DNA of 64,000 nt from assembly GCA_965226095.1 (NCBI GenBank), contig OZ245336.1, positions 682,001 through 746,000 on the forward strand, given 5' to 3'. This document shows, piece by piece, positions 1 through 7,454 of the stretch. The position numbers and the translations under genes are program-made. Every line of letters begins with the position of its first letter. The first letter of the stretch is position 1. Source of the DNA: JANQSP01 sp965226095 (lineage in GTDB: Bacteria; Bdellovibrionota; Bdellovibrionia; Bdellovibrionales; UBA1609). Under the pieces are notes generated by a model. That model made no database searches and was not told the origin of the DNA. It was given only the letters and a program-made list of their open reading frames with translations.

Positions 1-900
1 AAATCTGTAAAAAAGAAAATTCTAAAAAAAGTTAAAAAAGCATCAAAGCCAAAAAAAGAGAAAAAAATAGTTCCAAAAGAACCGGTTGTTTCAGTTCCTG
101 ATTTAGTTCGTCATTCTCGCGAAAGCGGGAATCCACCTCCTGTAGTAGAATCCTCTGTCCTTTCTGATCCAATTCTCCCTTCCAGTGAAAGTGAGAATCC
201 AGTCACTGAGAGTGACAATGAAGTTCAGCAGGAGACTCAGGAACAGAAGCAGGAGCAAGAGAAAGAACCACAGCAGGAGAAAGCTACGTCTGAAGAATCA
301 GCTTTGCCTGCTAAGCCTGAAGGACTTGTAAGTCCACCTGTCGATTCTTCTAATCTAGCTCCTCCTTCCAGTGAAAGCGAGAATCCAGTAAAAGAGAATG
401 ACAATGAAGTTCAGGAAGAGACTCAGGAACCACAGCAAGAGCAAGAACCACAGCAGGAGAAAGAACAAGGGAAGGAAGAACCGAAGCAGAAGCAGGAGCA
501 GGAAAAAGAGCAAATACCTGAACAGCCATCTGATCTACCAAGTGGAAACAATAATTCAATTCCGGAAGGTAAAACTCCTGAAACTGCCAGGGCTTTTAAT
601 CAGTTAAAACAATTACCTGAAAATCCCATACCTGAATACCCCAGAGAAGCTTTGGAGCAAAAATGGGAAGGGAAAGTTGAGGTTCTTTACTATGTTAACT
701 CAGGTGGTTTTGTAGAGCAGATTCAGATCAGTCATTCTTCCGGACATATGGCCTTGGATAATGCGGCTATAAAAGCTTTATCCCATTATCGTTATGAATT
801 AGGTCAAGAAGGATGGGTCAATCACCAAGTAGAGTTTTTCTTGGAAAAAGATAAAGAAGTAAAAGAAGTTATTCCGCTTAGAACTATGGACGATCAGTAA
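1..900 (+). CDS. TonB-like energy transducer, C-terminal part (5' end outside window)
   Basis: The frame is open from the first base, so the start and any N-terminal membrane anchor lie upstream. The visible 299 residues begin with a Lys/Pro-rich stretch, continue as a long Glu/Gln/Lys/Pro-rich linker and end in a TonB_C-type domain (about the last 95 residues) with 'PIPEYPREALEQKWEGKV' and 'DNAAIKALSHYRYE'. TonB proteins pass proton-motive energy from ExbB/ExbD to outer-membrane receptors, and an extended charged linker is typical. The linker holds an imperfect internal duplication and an in-frame copy of an interspersed palindrome (113-132, read as RHSRESGNP). This is a second TonB besides the one at 31021. 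Its receptor partner is not visible. Confidence 0.8.
   Translation, partial: KSVKKKILKKVKKASKPKKEKKIVPKEPVVSVPDLVRHSRESGNPPPVVESSVLSDPILPSSESENPVTESDNEVQQETQEQKQEQEKEPQQEKATSEESALPAKPEGLVSPPVDSSNLAPPSSESENPVKENDNEVQEETQEPQQEQEPQQEKEQGKEEPKQKQEQEKEQIPEQPSDLPSGNNNSIPEGKTPETARAFNQLKQLPENPIPEYPREALEQKWEGKVEVLYYVNSGGFVEQIQISHSSGHMALDNAAIKALSHYRYELGQEGWVNHQVEFFLEKDKEVKEVIPLRTMDDQ
113..132. repeat. Type A palindromic repeat inside the tonB-like ORF
   Basis: The sequence reads ATTCTCGCGAAAGCGGGAAT, followed by CCA. It matches intergenic copies at 3451-3470 and 6521-6540, and resembles the ATTCCC-N8-GGGAAT form of neisserial dRS3 repeats. It is read in frame as part of the TonB linker. Confidence 0.8.
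143..465 (+). repeat. Imperfect direct duplication in the TonB linker
   Basis: The segment around 165-283 recurs around 351-463, with a period of 186 nt at its start and 180 nt at its end (a 6-nt indel). Both copies contain 'CCAGTGAAAG..GAGAATCCAGT', then 'GACAATGAAGTTCAG' and 'CCACAGCAGGAGAAAG'. The first of these motifs resembles a decayed type A palindrome, so the linker may have grown by duplicating a segment seeded by a repeat. That last step is inference. Confidence 0.7.
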
Positions 901-944
901 CTTTTCGTTGACTATGAGTTAGTCATGACATTATCATAGTGTAT

Positions 945-2072
945 ATGAATATAGTCAGATACCTCAGAAAGCCGGTTTCTGAAGATCTTTTAAAAAAAAT
1001 GGTGTTTATTGGTGGGCCTCGACAAGTGGGCAAAACCACTTTAGCCAGGCAAATTATTAAAAGAAAATCTTCTTATTTGAACTGGGATAATGTGGAACAT
1101 CGGCAATCTATTATAACCAATCAAATTAAAACTCATTTACCAGAGCTTATTTTTGATGAGATTCACAAGTTTACAAAATGGCGAAATTTTATTAAAGGAT
1201 TTTACGACACTTATGGAGAGAATATACAGATTATTGTTACAGGGTCAGCAAAGTTGGATCATTTTAAAAAAGGAGGGGATTCTCTTTTTGGTCGCTACCA
1301 TTATTTTCGTCTTCATCCTTTTAGTCTGAGAGAACTTAGCAAAAAGCCTAAGCCTGATGATGTTAATGCTTTACTCAATTTGGGTGGCTTTCCGGAACCT
1401 GTTTTAAGTGGGAGTAAAAAGCACTATAGACGCTGGAGTTTGGAAAGATTAAACAGAGTGGTTTATACAGATATAAATAGTTTGGAGAATATAAAAGAAA
1501 TTTCCTCTATTGAAGTGCTTGTACAGGCTTTAAAAGATCGGGTATCTTCAATTTTGTCTATAGAAAGTTTGAGGCAGGATTTACAAGTGAGTCATAATAC
1601 AGTTTGCAGGTGGCTTGATATCTTGCAAACATTGTATGTATGTTTTCGAATTTCTCCATTTGGTAGTCCTAAGATAAGGGCAGTTAAAAAAGAACAAAAA
1701 TTGTATCTCTGGGATTGGGCACAAGCTGATGATTTAGGGGCACGTTTTGAAAATATGGTAGCTTCTCAACTTCTTAAATATTGTCACTTTATAGAAGATA
1801 CTGAAGGTTACAAAATGGATTTACAGTACATTAGAGATAGAGATGGGAGAGAAGTGGATTTTGTGGTGCTTAAAGAGAATAAACCTTTGTTTGCTGTTGA
1901 ATGTAAAGCGTCTGATACAACTCTCTCCAAGCATATCAGATATTTTAAAGAGCGAACCAATATCCCTGAGTTTTATCAGGTGCATTTAGGGAGTAAAGAT
2001 TTTGGTTCTGCCAAAATTGAAGGTCGTTCTTTGCCGTTCTGGAAATTCTGCCAAATTAAGCAAACACCTTAG
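945..2072 (+). CDS. AAA-type ATPase with C-terminal DUF4143 domain
   Basis: This 375-residue protein of the AAA_14/DUF4143 family has a Walker A at residues 23-32 (GGPRQVGKTT) and a Walker B near 68-74 (LIFDEIH). A winged-helix-like middle follows, then a C-terminal region with 'GREVDFVV' and 'FAVECKAS', which resembles a PD-(D/E)XK nuclease core. Such proteins are common, often patchily distributed, and have no firmly established role. The start at 945 is chosen as the first ATG; a GTG at 939 is possible, and neither has a clear Shine-Dalgarno. The stop overlaps the stop of the convergent gene at 2069 by 4 nt. Confidence 0.8.
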   Translation: MNIVRYLRKPVSEDLLKKMVFIGGPRQVGKTTLARQIIKRKSSYLNWDNVEHRQSIITNQIKTHLPELIFDEIHKFTKWRNFIKGFYDTYGENIQIIVTGSAKLDHFKKGGDSLFGRYHYFRLHPFSLRELSKKPKPDDVNALLNLGGFPEPVLSGSKKHYRRWSLERLNRVVYTDINSLENIKEISSIEVLVQALKDRVSSILSIESLRQDLQVSHNTVCRWLDILQTLYVCFRISPFGSPKIRAVKKEQKLYLWDWAQADDLGARFENMVASQLLKYCHFIEDTEGYKMDLQYIRDRDGREVDFVVLKENKPLFAVECKASDTTLSKHIRYFKERTNIPEFYQVHLGSKDFGSAKIEGRSLPFWKFCQIKQTP

Positions 2073-3265
2073 TTTTTTCTTACGCAAATAGAAAGCAAGT
2101 GTGGGCAGATGTTGTTTTTTGTGTTTGTGCAATTAGATTGATAAGAAATAACTGGGATAACTGAGGGGCCTGGATCGTGTTCCGGGCTATAACAACGTAC
2201 AGTGGAGTAGACTGGGGAAACACAACCTTCACTGATATTGATATTCCAGTCCGTACCTAAGATTTGTCTGACAATATTGACTAAATTTCCTCCATCATTG
2301 GAGTTGGGACAAATCGGTTCATCCTCTGGGATTCTTTGATCTTCATCAGAAGCTGCAAGTGCTGCTTCTACATTGGGATACTTTGCTTTGTAAGCGGCAT
2401 TTTGTACATCATAAAAAGCTTCTGCATCATAAGCTTGTTTGTGACTTTTTCTAATTTCAAATTGTAGATCTGCCGAACAATTCCAATCTGGTTGAGGGGT
2501 TTCCACAGGCCTTTTTTTTTCTGTGATAGAGCTAAGGGTATAGCGATCTTTTAATTTTTCTCTAAAATTTAGATCATAGATACGGCCATAAAAATTTCTG
2601 GCGGCTTCTTCAGGAGCCCTTTGGATAGGTTTCCCCTCTTTATCGTTATAAGAGAGAGTTAAATTTGTGTTTCTGGACCACACCACTGCTGGATTGAGAG
2701 GATTGGTTTTTATAATAGCTTCAATAAGATTGCCATCTAATCTTTGTAATCGCTCTGCTCCGGTAGCAATGAGTTCGTCAATATTGTCTTCCAAATAAAT
2801 ATCAAAAAATTTCTCACTGTCTTTATAAGATTGTGTAAGGACTTTGGAGACTTTGGCAAACACCAATCTGGGTCTGACTTCATGTTTCGTAGAGCTTTTA
2901 ATTAAATTTTTTAAGGCTGTATTATCTAAATTCTCTTGTTCTGTTAAAAAGTAATCACTAAGACGCACTCCGCTTCTACTGAAATAGGAACCCACTTTTA
3001 AAGTAAAATCGTTAGGATTTTCACAGGTGGTATAAGCAATCGTGTCCAGTTGTATATCATAAGGGAAATAGTTGAATTCACTTACATTGTCCAGTTCCGG
3101 TTGTTCTTCCACTTGATCAGTTTCTTCTGAATCTAGTTCCAAATTAGCGTCACTTAAAGAGCTGAGTATGGCATTTCTTTGGTGTATCACACCTGTGCAA
3201 CTGGTAAAAAACACAGTGCCGATCAATAAAACTGTAGTGATCAAAATAAAAGGGTGTATAAACAT
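2069..3265 (-). CDS. Putative lipoprotein of unknown function
   Basis: I do not recognise the family. From the ATG at 3265 the protein begins MFIHPFILITTVLLIGTV, a hydrophobic signal segment ending at FTSC, a plausible though not ideal lipobox (Cys23). The mature part is about 375 residues, soluble, and has several cysteines clustered near the C-terminus (CVSPVYSTVRC; CTNTKNNIC; SICVRKN). An in-frame start at 3376 would add 37 polar residues before the signal; I prefer the internal start because it puts the signal peptide at the N-terminus. The gene converges with the DUF4143 ATPase, and type A and B palindromes lie just upstream. Confidence 0.6.
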   Translation of the reverse strand: MFIHPFILITTVLLIGTVFFTSCTGVIHQRNAILSSLSDANLELDSEETDQVEEQPELDNVSEFNYFPYDIQLDTIAYTTCENPNDFTLKVGSYFSRSGVRLSDYFLTEQENLDNTALKNLIKSSTKHEVRPRLVFAKVSKVLTQSYKDSEKFFDIYLEDNIDELIATGAERLQRLDGNLIEAIIKTNPLNPAVVWSRNTNLTLSYNDKEGKPIQRAPEEAARNFYGRIYDLNFREKLKDRYTLSSITEKKRPVETPQPDWNCSADLQFEIRKSHKQAYDAEAFYDVQNAAYKAKYPNVEAALAASDEDQRIPEDEPICPNSNDGGNLVNIVRQILGTDWNINISEGCVSPVYSTVRCYSPEHDPGPSVIPVISYQSNCTNTKNNICPHLLSICVRKN

Positions 3266-3425
3266 ATTTAGTATATCGGTATTTTTTAAAGGGTTTTTTA
3301 TAAATTTATAGATTTTTCTGTTCTGGGATTTATTTGGTGTTGTAATGGTCTTGATTTTGCTTGGGATTAAAGGCATAACACATTTAAAATGTTAACTGCT
3401 CTTCATTTCAATGTTGACTGCCTAA

Positions 3426-3595
3426 CTGAAAGCTCTTTAAGAGCTTTCAGCCGCGAAAGCGGGAATCCAGTTCCTGGATGCCTGTAATAACTGAAAGCTC
3501 TCTAAGAGCTTTCAGGGCATGACGAACACTTACAGGAATGATAACATTCACAGGAATTACTGAAAACTTGAAAGACCCTCAGGTGGCCTTTCAAG
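3426..3595. repeat. Cluster of interspersed palindromes (types A, B and a C-like copy)
   Basis: Four elements are visible. 3426-3450 is type B, with perfect 12-nt arms CTGAAAGCTCTT/AAGAGCTTTCAG around one base. 3451-3470 abuts it: a type A half, CCGCGAAAGCGGGAATCCAG. 3491-3515 is a second type B with 11-nt arms and a CTA centre. 3567-3595 is an imperfect type C-like hairpin, CTTGAAAGACC..GGCCTTTCAAG. 'GGCATGACGAAC' flanks the second B copy; CGTCAT-type flanks accompany type A copies elsewhere. Confidence 0.85.
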
Positions 3596-3611
3596 GGGAT
3601 GACAACAAACT

Positions 3612-4421
3612 ATGTTAAAAAAGATTATTATTACTTCTGTTTTTTTGTTGGTTACTCCTGTTTCTCAGGCCTATATTCCGCATTATTCCACACTATTGGA
3701 TAAACTGGCCGCTCTCCAGGGTAGAGGAAATTATGTCATTGAACAGGAGGTGGTTTTTAAAACCAGTTCTGATAATGTGACTTTTATAGAAAAATGGTAC
3801 ATTGCTAAGAAGGGCCAACTTCGGCTTGATGTATTCCTAAAAGCGGATAATCAGGAAATCTTTCGTATTTTATATATAAAAAAACATAAAATATTTCAGA
3901 GTGAAAAAAAGAAAGCTATGAGGAAGCGAATCAGTTCTTATCATATAGAAATACCTTTTCATTTGAGGAATGCTAAGAAATTGGCGTCCTTATTTTTCAG
4001 CTGGCAGGTGGCTCCTCTGAAAAAGAAAAAAAGAGAGAAGGGACAGGGTTTTGATTCTTTTGTGAAGCTTTCCCGTCGGCAGGGAGTGGTGCAATATGAG
4101 GTAGGAATGGATAAGAAAAAGCCACGGCTGTGGTTGGAACAAGATGAGTTTGTGATTCGGGAATGGCTTTGGTCTTCAGGAGCACATTTAGTTGCTCAAA
4201 ATTATGTTTCGTATCCGGGTAATTTGTTTTTTCCTACTAGAAGAACTTTTAACTGGAGTTCTTATGAAGTGGTGATTGATGTGAGAAAAGTGGAGCGGGT
4301 GAAGAATTTATCAAAGAGTTTGTTTCAAGAAAGTGTTTTGGATAAGAAAACTTTTAATTTAAACAGTGTATCCGATTCGGATCAGGATCAAATTCGTGAG
4401 TTTTATCATAAGTTCAGATAG
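3612..4421 (+). CDS. Exported protein, possibly LolA-like fold
   Basis: The 269-residue protein has a clear Sec signal peptide (about residues 1-20, MLKKIIITSVFLLVTPVSQA). The mature part has alternating beta-type segments with lines such as 'FIEKWYIAKKGQLRLDV', the pattern of LolA/LolB-like or outer-membrane lipoprotein-sorting domains, in which an exported protein binds lipid in the periplasm. I see no diagnostic motif, so the fold assignment is inference. It lies 12 nt upstream of priA and is probably cotranscribed with it. The only purine-rich candidate ribosome-binding site (AAGGGGA, 3594-3600) overlaps the end of the upstream palindrome cluster. Confidence 0.5.
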   Translation: MLKKIIITSVFLLVTPVSQAYIPHYSTLLDKLAALQGRGNYVIEQEVVFKTSSDNVTFIEKWYIAKKGQLRLDVFLKADNQEIFRILYIKKHKIFQSEKKKAMRKRISSYHIEIPFHLRNAKKLASLFFSWQVAPLKKKKREKGQGFDSFVKLSRRQGVVQYEVGMDKKKPRLWLEQDEFVIREWLWSSGAHLVAQNYVSYPGNLFFPTRRTFNWSSYEVVIDVRKVERVKNLSKSLFQESVLDKKTFNLNSVSDSDQDQIREFYHKFR

Positions 4422-4433
4422 AAAGTTTTAACC

Positions 4434-6452
4434 ATGTATTGTTATGAGGTGGTGACTCCTTACCCACTCCGGCAAAATCTGATTTATCAATCAGAGATCT
4501 TATTTTCTCCAGGAGCTTTTGTCTTTGTTCCTTTGAAAAGCAGAGTAGTGCCGGCGGTGGTATTAAAAAAAATATCTGCGCCACAAAAAAAGATGAAATT
4601 AAAAGATATTTTGTTATTGGAAAGCAGACCTGTTGATTTGAATTCCAATCGTCTCAAATGGTTGCATTGGTTGGCGGAGTATTATCATTATCATCCGGCT
4701 AAGGTGATTCATACCAGTTTCCCCTTTGTTTCTTCCTGTTCCAAAGAGCAGTTTATGAAAAAAAAAGATAAGCAGAAAAAGACAACAAATGTTCAAACGT
4801 CCGATGCTTCCAATGAAAAAACACAAGAAGCTAAAATATCCCGCCCACCTCTGACTGACGAACAACGTCGGTGTATCGAGGACATTCAATCACATAAAAA
4901 ACAGGGTTTTCATGTACACTTAATTCATGGTGTGACAGGTTCGGGAAAAACAGAGATTTATTTTCGTCTCATTGAGCCGGCGATACAGCGAGGAAAGAGT
5001 GTTTTGGTTTTGGTACCGGAAATAGCTTTGACTCCTCAGCATATTGAGAGATTTTCACAGAGATTTCCTGGGCAGGTGGCTTGTCTGCATTCCGGTCTGA
5101 CAAGGAGTGAAAAAAAGCAGGAGTGGGCGGCAGTACTGGAGGGAAGAAAGAAAATTTTAATAGGTCCTCGCTCTGCCTTATTTTGTCCTTTACCTAATCC
5201 AGCCTGGATTATTGTGGATGAAGAACATGAATCTCATTTTAAACAAGAAGATAATTTAAAATATCATGGCAGGGATTGTGCTGTGTATTTGGGAAAATGT
5301 TTAAACATACCAGTGGTGTTGGCTTCTGCCACTCCTTCTCTGGAAAGTTGGCAAAACGTGCAGTCCAAAAAGTATAGTTATCATTCTTTAAAAAAGAAGG
5401 TGTTTCAATCTTTTGTGCCAAAAATGGAAGTGGTGGATATGACAAAACAAATCCAGGAGCCAGGTCGTCCTTGGTGGATGAGTGCTGTTTTATTTCAATC
5501 TATTAAGGATGCTTTACAAAAAAAAGAGCAAGTGGCTTTATTTTTGAATCGACGGGGAGAGAAGGGTTTTATATTTTGTTCAGCTTGTGGTTTTCAGTTT
5601 TTTTGCCCTAATTGTGATATTTCTTTAACTCAGCACCAGCAAAATTATTTACTTTGTCATTATTGTGGTTTTCAGGAGGAAAGAAAAGACGCTTGTCCTC
5701 AATGTGGGGAGCAGGAGCTAAAAGGATTTGGTTTGGGTACACAATCTTTGCAGAAAGAATTAAGTTTGTTATTTCCAAAGGCTCGTATTGCCAGAGCGGA
5801 CAGGGATGAAATTCTCAATCACAAAGAATGGGCCAGTCTCATTAAACAGGTGGAAAACAAACAGGTGGATATACTAATTGGTACACAAATGATTGCCAAG
5901 GGCCTGGATTTTCCGGATCTTAATGTAGTGGGTATTATTTTGGCGGATCAGGGATTAAGCCGTCCGGATTTTCGATCTGCTGAGAAGCACTTTCAGCTCA
6001 TTACTCAAATGGCGGGGCGAGCGGGTAGAAGGCAAAAGCCCGGTCAGGTGATTTTGCAAACCTTTAACTCTACACATTTTCTCATACAGTCATTACAGCA
6101 GGGAAGCTTTAAGGATTTTGTGTCACAGGAGTTGAAAAATAGGAAAAAACATCATTATCCACCTTTTGGAAAACTGACCTTAATCAGAGTTCAGTCTTTG
6201 GTGAGAGCACAGGCTCATAAGGGTGCCTTACAAGTGAAACAGAGTTTGGAGAAAAAAGCGATGGGCTTGCAAATATTGGGTCCGGCTCCGGCGCCTATTT
6301 TTCGTTTAAGAAACAGGTACCGTTATCATCTGTTATTAAAAAGTGTGAATGCCAAGGCTCATCAGGAAGCGGGAGAGTGGTTATTATATGTCCATAAACC
6401 AAGAGCCGGCGTACAAGTTCACATCAATAGAGACCCTGTGCAAATGCTTTAA
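4434..6452 (+). CDS. priA: Primosomal protein N' (replication restart helicase PriA)
   Basis: PriA is a 3'-5' superfamily 2 helicase that recognises stalled or collapsed forks and reloads the replicative helicase. This 672-residue copy has an N-terminal 3'BD-like region and Walker A at about 165-172 (GVTGSGKTE). It also has DEEH near 261, the zinc-binding insertion at about 381-425 (CSACGFQFFCPNCD, CHYCGFQ, CPQCGEQ) and the helicase motif MAGRAGRR. Length is slightly short of E. coli PriA (732). A Lys/Thr-rich stretch near residues 103-135 separates the DNA-binding and helicase parts. The gene ends immediately before a tandem array of palindromes. Confidence 0.95.
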   Translation: MYCYEVVTPYPLRQNLIYQSEILFSPGAFVFVPLKSRVVPAVVLKKISAPQKKMKLKDILLLESRPVDLNSNRLKWLHWLAEYYHYHPAKVIHTSFPFVSSCSKEQFMKKKDKQKKTTNVQTSDASNEKTQEAKISRPPLTDEQRRCIEDIQSHKKQGFHVHLIHGVTGSGKTEIYFRLIEPAIQRGKSVLVLVPEIALTPQHIERFSQRFPGQVACLHSGLTRSEKKQEWAAVLEGRKKILIGPRSALFCPLPNPAWIIVDEEHESHFKQEDNLKYHGRDCAVYLGKCLNIPVVLASATPSLESWQNVQSKKYSYHSLKKKVFQSFVPKMEVVDMTKQIQEPGRPWWMSAVLFQSIKDALQKKEQVALFLNRRGEKGFIFCSACGFQFFCPNCDISLTQHQQNYLLCHYCGFQEERKDACPQCGEQELKGFGLGTQSLQKELSLLFPKARIARADRDEILNHKEWASLIKQVENKQVDILIGTQMIAKGLDFPDLNVVGIILADQGLSRPDFRSAEKHFQLITQMAGRAGRRQKPGQVILQTFNSTHFLIQSLQQGSFKDFVSQELKNRKKHHYPPFGKLTLIRVQSLVRAQAHKGALQVKQSLEKKAMGLQILGPAPAPIFRLRNRYRYHLLLKSVNAKAHQEAGEWLLYVHKPRAGVQVHINRDPVQML

Positions 6453-6454
6453 TC

Positions 6455-6604
6455 ATTCCTGCGCACGCAGGAATCCAGTCAACCGTCATGCCTGCGAAGG
6501 CAGGCATCCAGCCAACGGTCATTCCCGCGTACGCGGGAATCCAGTCGATGTTCGTCATTCTTATATCTGTCGTCATGCCCTGAAAGTTCTTAAAGAGCTT
6601 TCAG
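6455..6604. repeat. Tandem array of three type A and one type B palindromes
   Basis: Directly after priA come ATTCCTGCGCACGCAGGAAT (6455-6474), ATGCCTGCGAAGGCAGGCAT (6488-6507), ATTCCCGCGTACGCGGGAAT (6521-6540) and a type B copy (6580-6604, one arm with a mismatch). Each A copy is followed by CCAG(T/C). The three A copies have different but compensating arm sequences, so the stem rather than the sequence is kept. Degenerate 'CATTCAGTCAATG' and 'GTCATTC' sequences continue between and beyond them. Confidence 0.9.
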
Positions 6605-6646
6605 TTATTACAGGCATTCAGTCAATGCTTGTTATTTCGTAGATGT

Positions 6647-7189
6647 TCATTCATTTGTATAGCGATCACAACAGTTTTTATGGACAATGATGTTAGCTAT
6701 TCTGTAGTTGTTATCAGATAAAAAAACAATCTGCCAAGTGTCCTGATCTTTGGTTTTCGCAATTTCAATTAAATAGGTGGGAATAACATCTTTGAAATAA
6801 TGTCCAGAGTAAGCACCAAATATCTCCCTTATTTTATGTCTTTTTATACCATGATACTTTTTTTGGTTCTTAAGAAGAGAACAGGTCATTTTCGCCCTGA
6901 CAGATTCATCTGTGTCTGCTTCTTTGAATTTTGTCAAATCAAAAGGAGTTTCTCCCCACTTTTTACAAACCTCTTTGACACTCATGCTCTCTCCTCTCCA
7001 AAAGTGTTTCGGCTTTTTTGCATATTGAGAATGTATATTGATTGTACTCGACACTTCCTGTTGCTGTTTTGTTTTGCGGAAAGGCAGATCCTTTTTAGAG
7101 TTTGAAAAAATCGAATCCTTTAGATTTAAAAATGACAGGGTTCCCAAAATTAAAAACCCCGCTATTACAACAACAATTGTTTTTTTCAT
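6647..7189 (-). CDS. Small exported protein of unknown function
   Basis: The 180-residue protein starts at an ATG preceded by a strong ribosome-binding site (AGGAGG, 9 nt away on the minus strand). An N-terminal hydrophobic helix (about residues 4-21, TIVVVIAGFLILGTLSFL) acts as signal or anchor, followed by a basic periplasmic-type domain with three cysteines, two of them adjacent near the C-terminus (HKNCCDRY). I do not recognise the family. It sits at the priA-side edge of the accessory island, and codon use is AT-rich like the rest of the island. Confidence 0.6.
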   Translation of the reverse strand: MKKTIVVVIAGFLILGTLSFLNLKDSIFSNSKKDLPFRKTKQQQEVSSTINIHSQYAKKPKHFWRGESMSVKEVCKKWGETPFDLTKFKEADTDESVRAKMTCSLLKNQKKYHGIKRHKIREIFGAYSGHYFKDVIPTYLIEIAKTKDQDTWQIVFLSDNNYRIANIIVHKNCCDRYTNE

Positions 7190-7262
7190 TTTTTCCCTCC
7201 TGATTTTTTAATTGGTTTATTAATAATAATAAGTTTTCATAAATAAATTCCTTTTCGGCTAA

Positions 7263-7294
7263 GAAAGCTTGCTGGAGAGCTGAAGCAAACTTTC
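7263..7294. repeat. Imperfect stem-loop, possible relative of the type B palindrome
   Basis: The arms GAAAGCTTGCT and AGCAAACTTTC pair with one mismatch around a 10-nt loop. The GAAAGCT..CTTTC ends recall type B. It lies in non-coding DNA between two minus-strand genes. Confidence 0.4.
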
Positions 7295-7454
7295 GAGGCC
7301 TATTGGTTAAACTTGTAGAAGCTGTATGCAAAAAGTGTGCCAGTCTAAAAACTGAAGAAAAAATATATTTTAGATTAAAAAAGGAGGTTTCGAATAGTTT
7401 TCCCGAATGGGAAAAATAGGCAGATGGGCTGTTTTGTGATTTTTCACAAGATAC

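Noticed and set aside
6455..6604. Possible CRISPR array
   Set aside because: The repeats are themselves palindromes of differing sequence with very short, non-unique spacers; no cas genes are present.
6349..6642. Plus-strand open frame across the priA end and the palindrome array
   Set aside because: It shares DNA with the priA C-terminus in another frame and then translates repeats (PVNRHACEGRHPANGH). It is a by-product of palindromes lacking stops in this frame.
7095..7331. Minus-strand open frame of 78 codons upstream of the small exported protein
   Set aside because: It overlaps the well-supported start and ribosome-binding site of the gene at 6647-7189, runs through a stem-loop and shows no family features.
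7244..7420. Plus-strand open frame without a start codon (ends KKEVSNSFPEWEK)
   Set aside because: It is open for ~57 codons but has no start or ribosome-binding site and no recognised similarity. It may be a gene fossil but cannot be supported.
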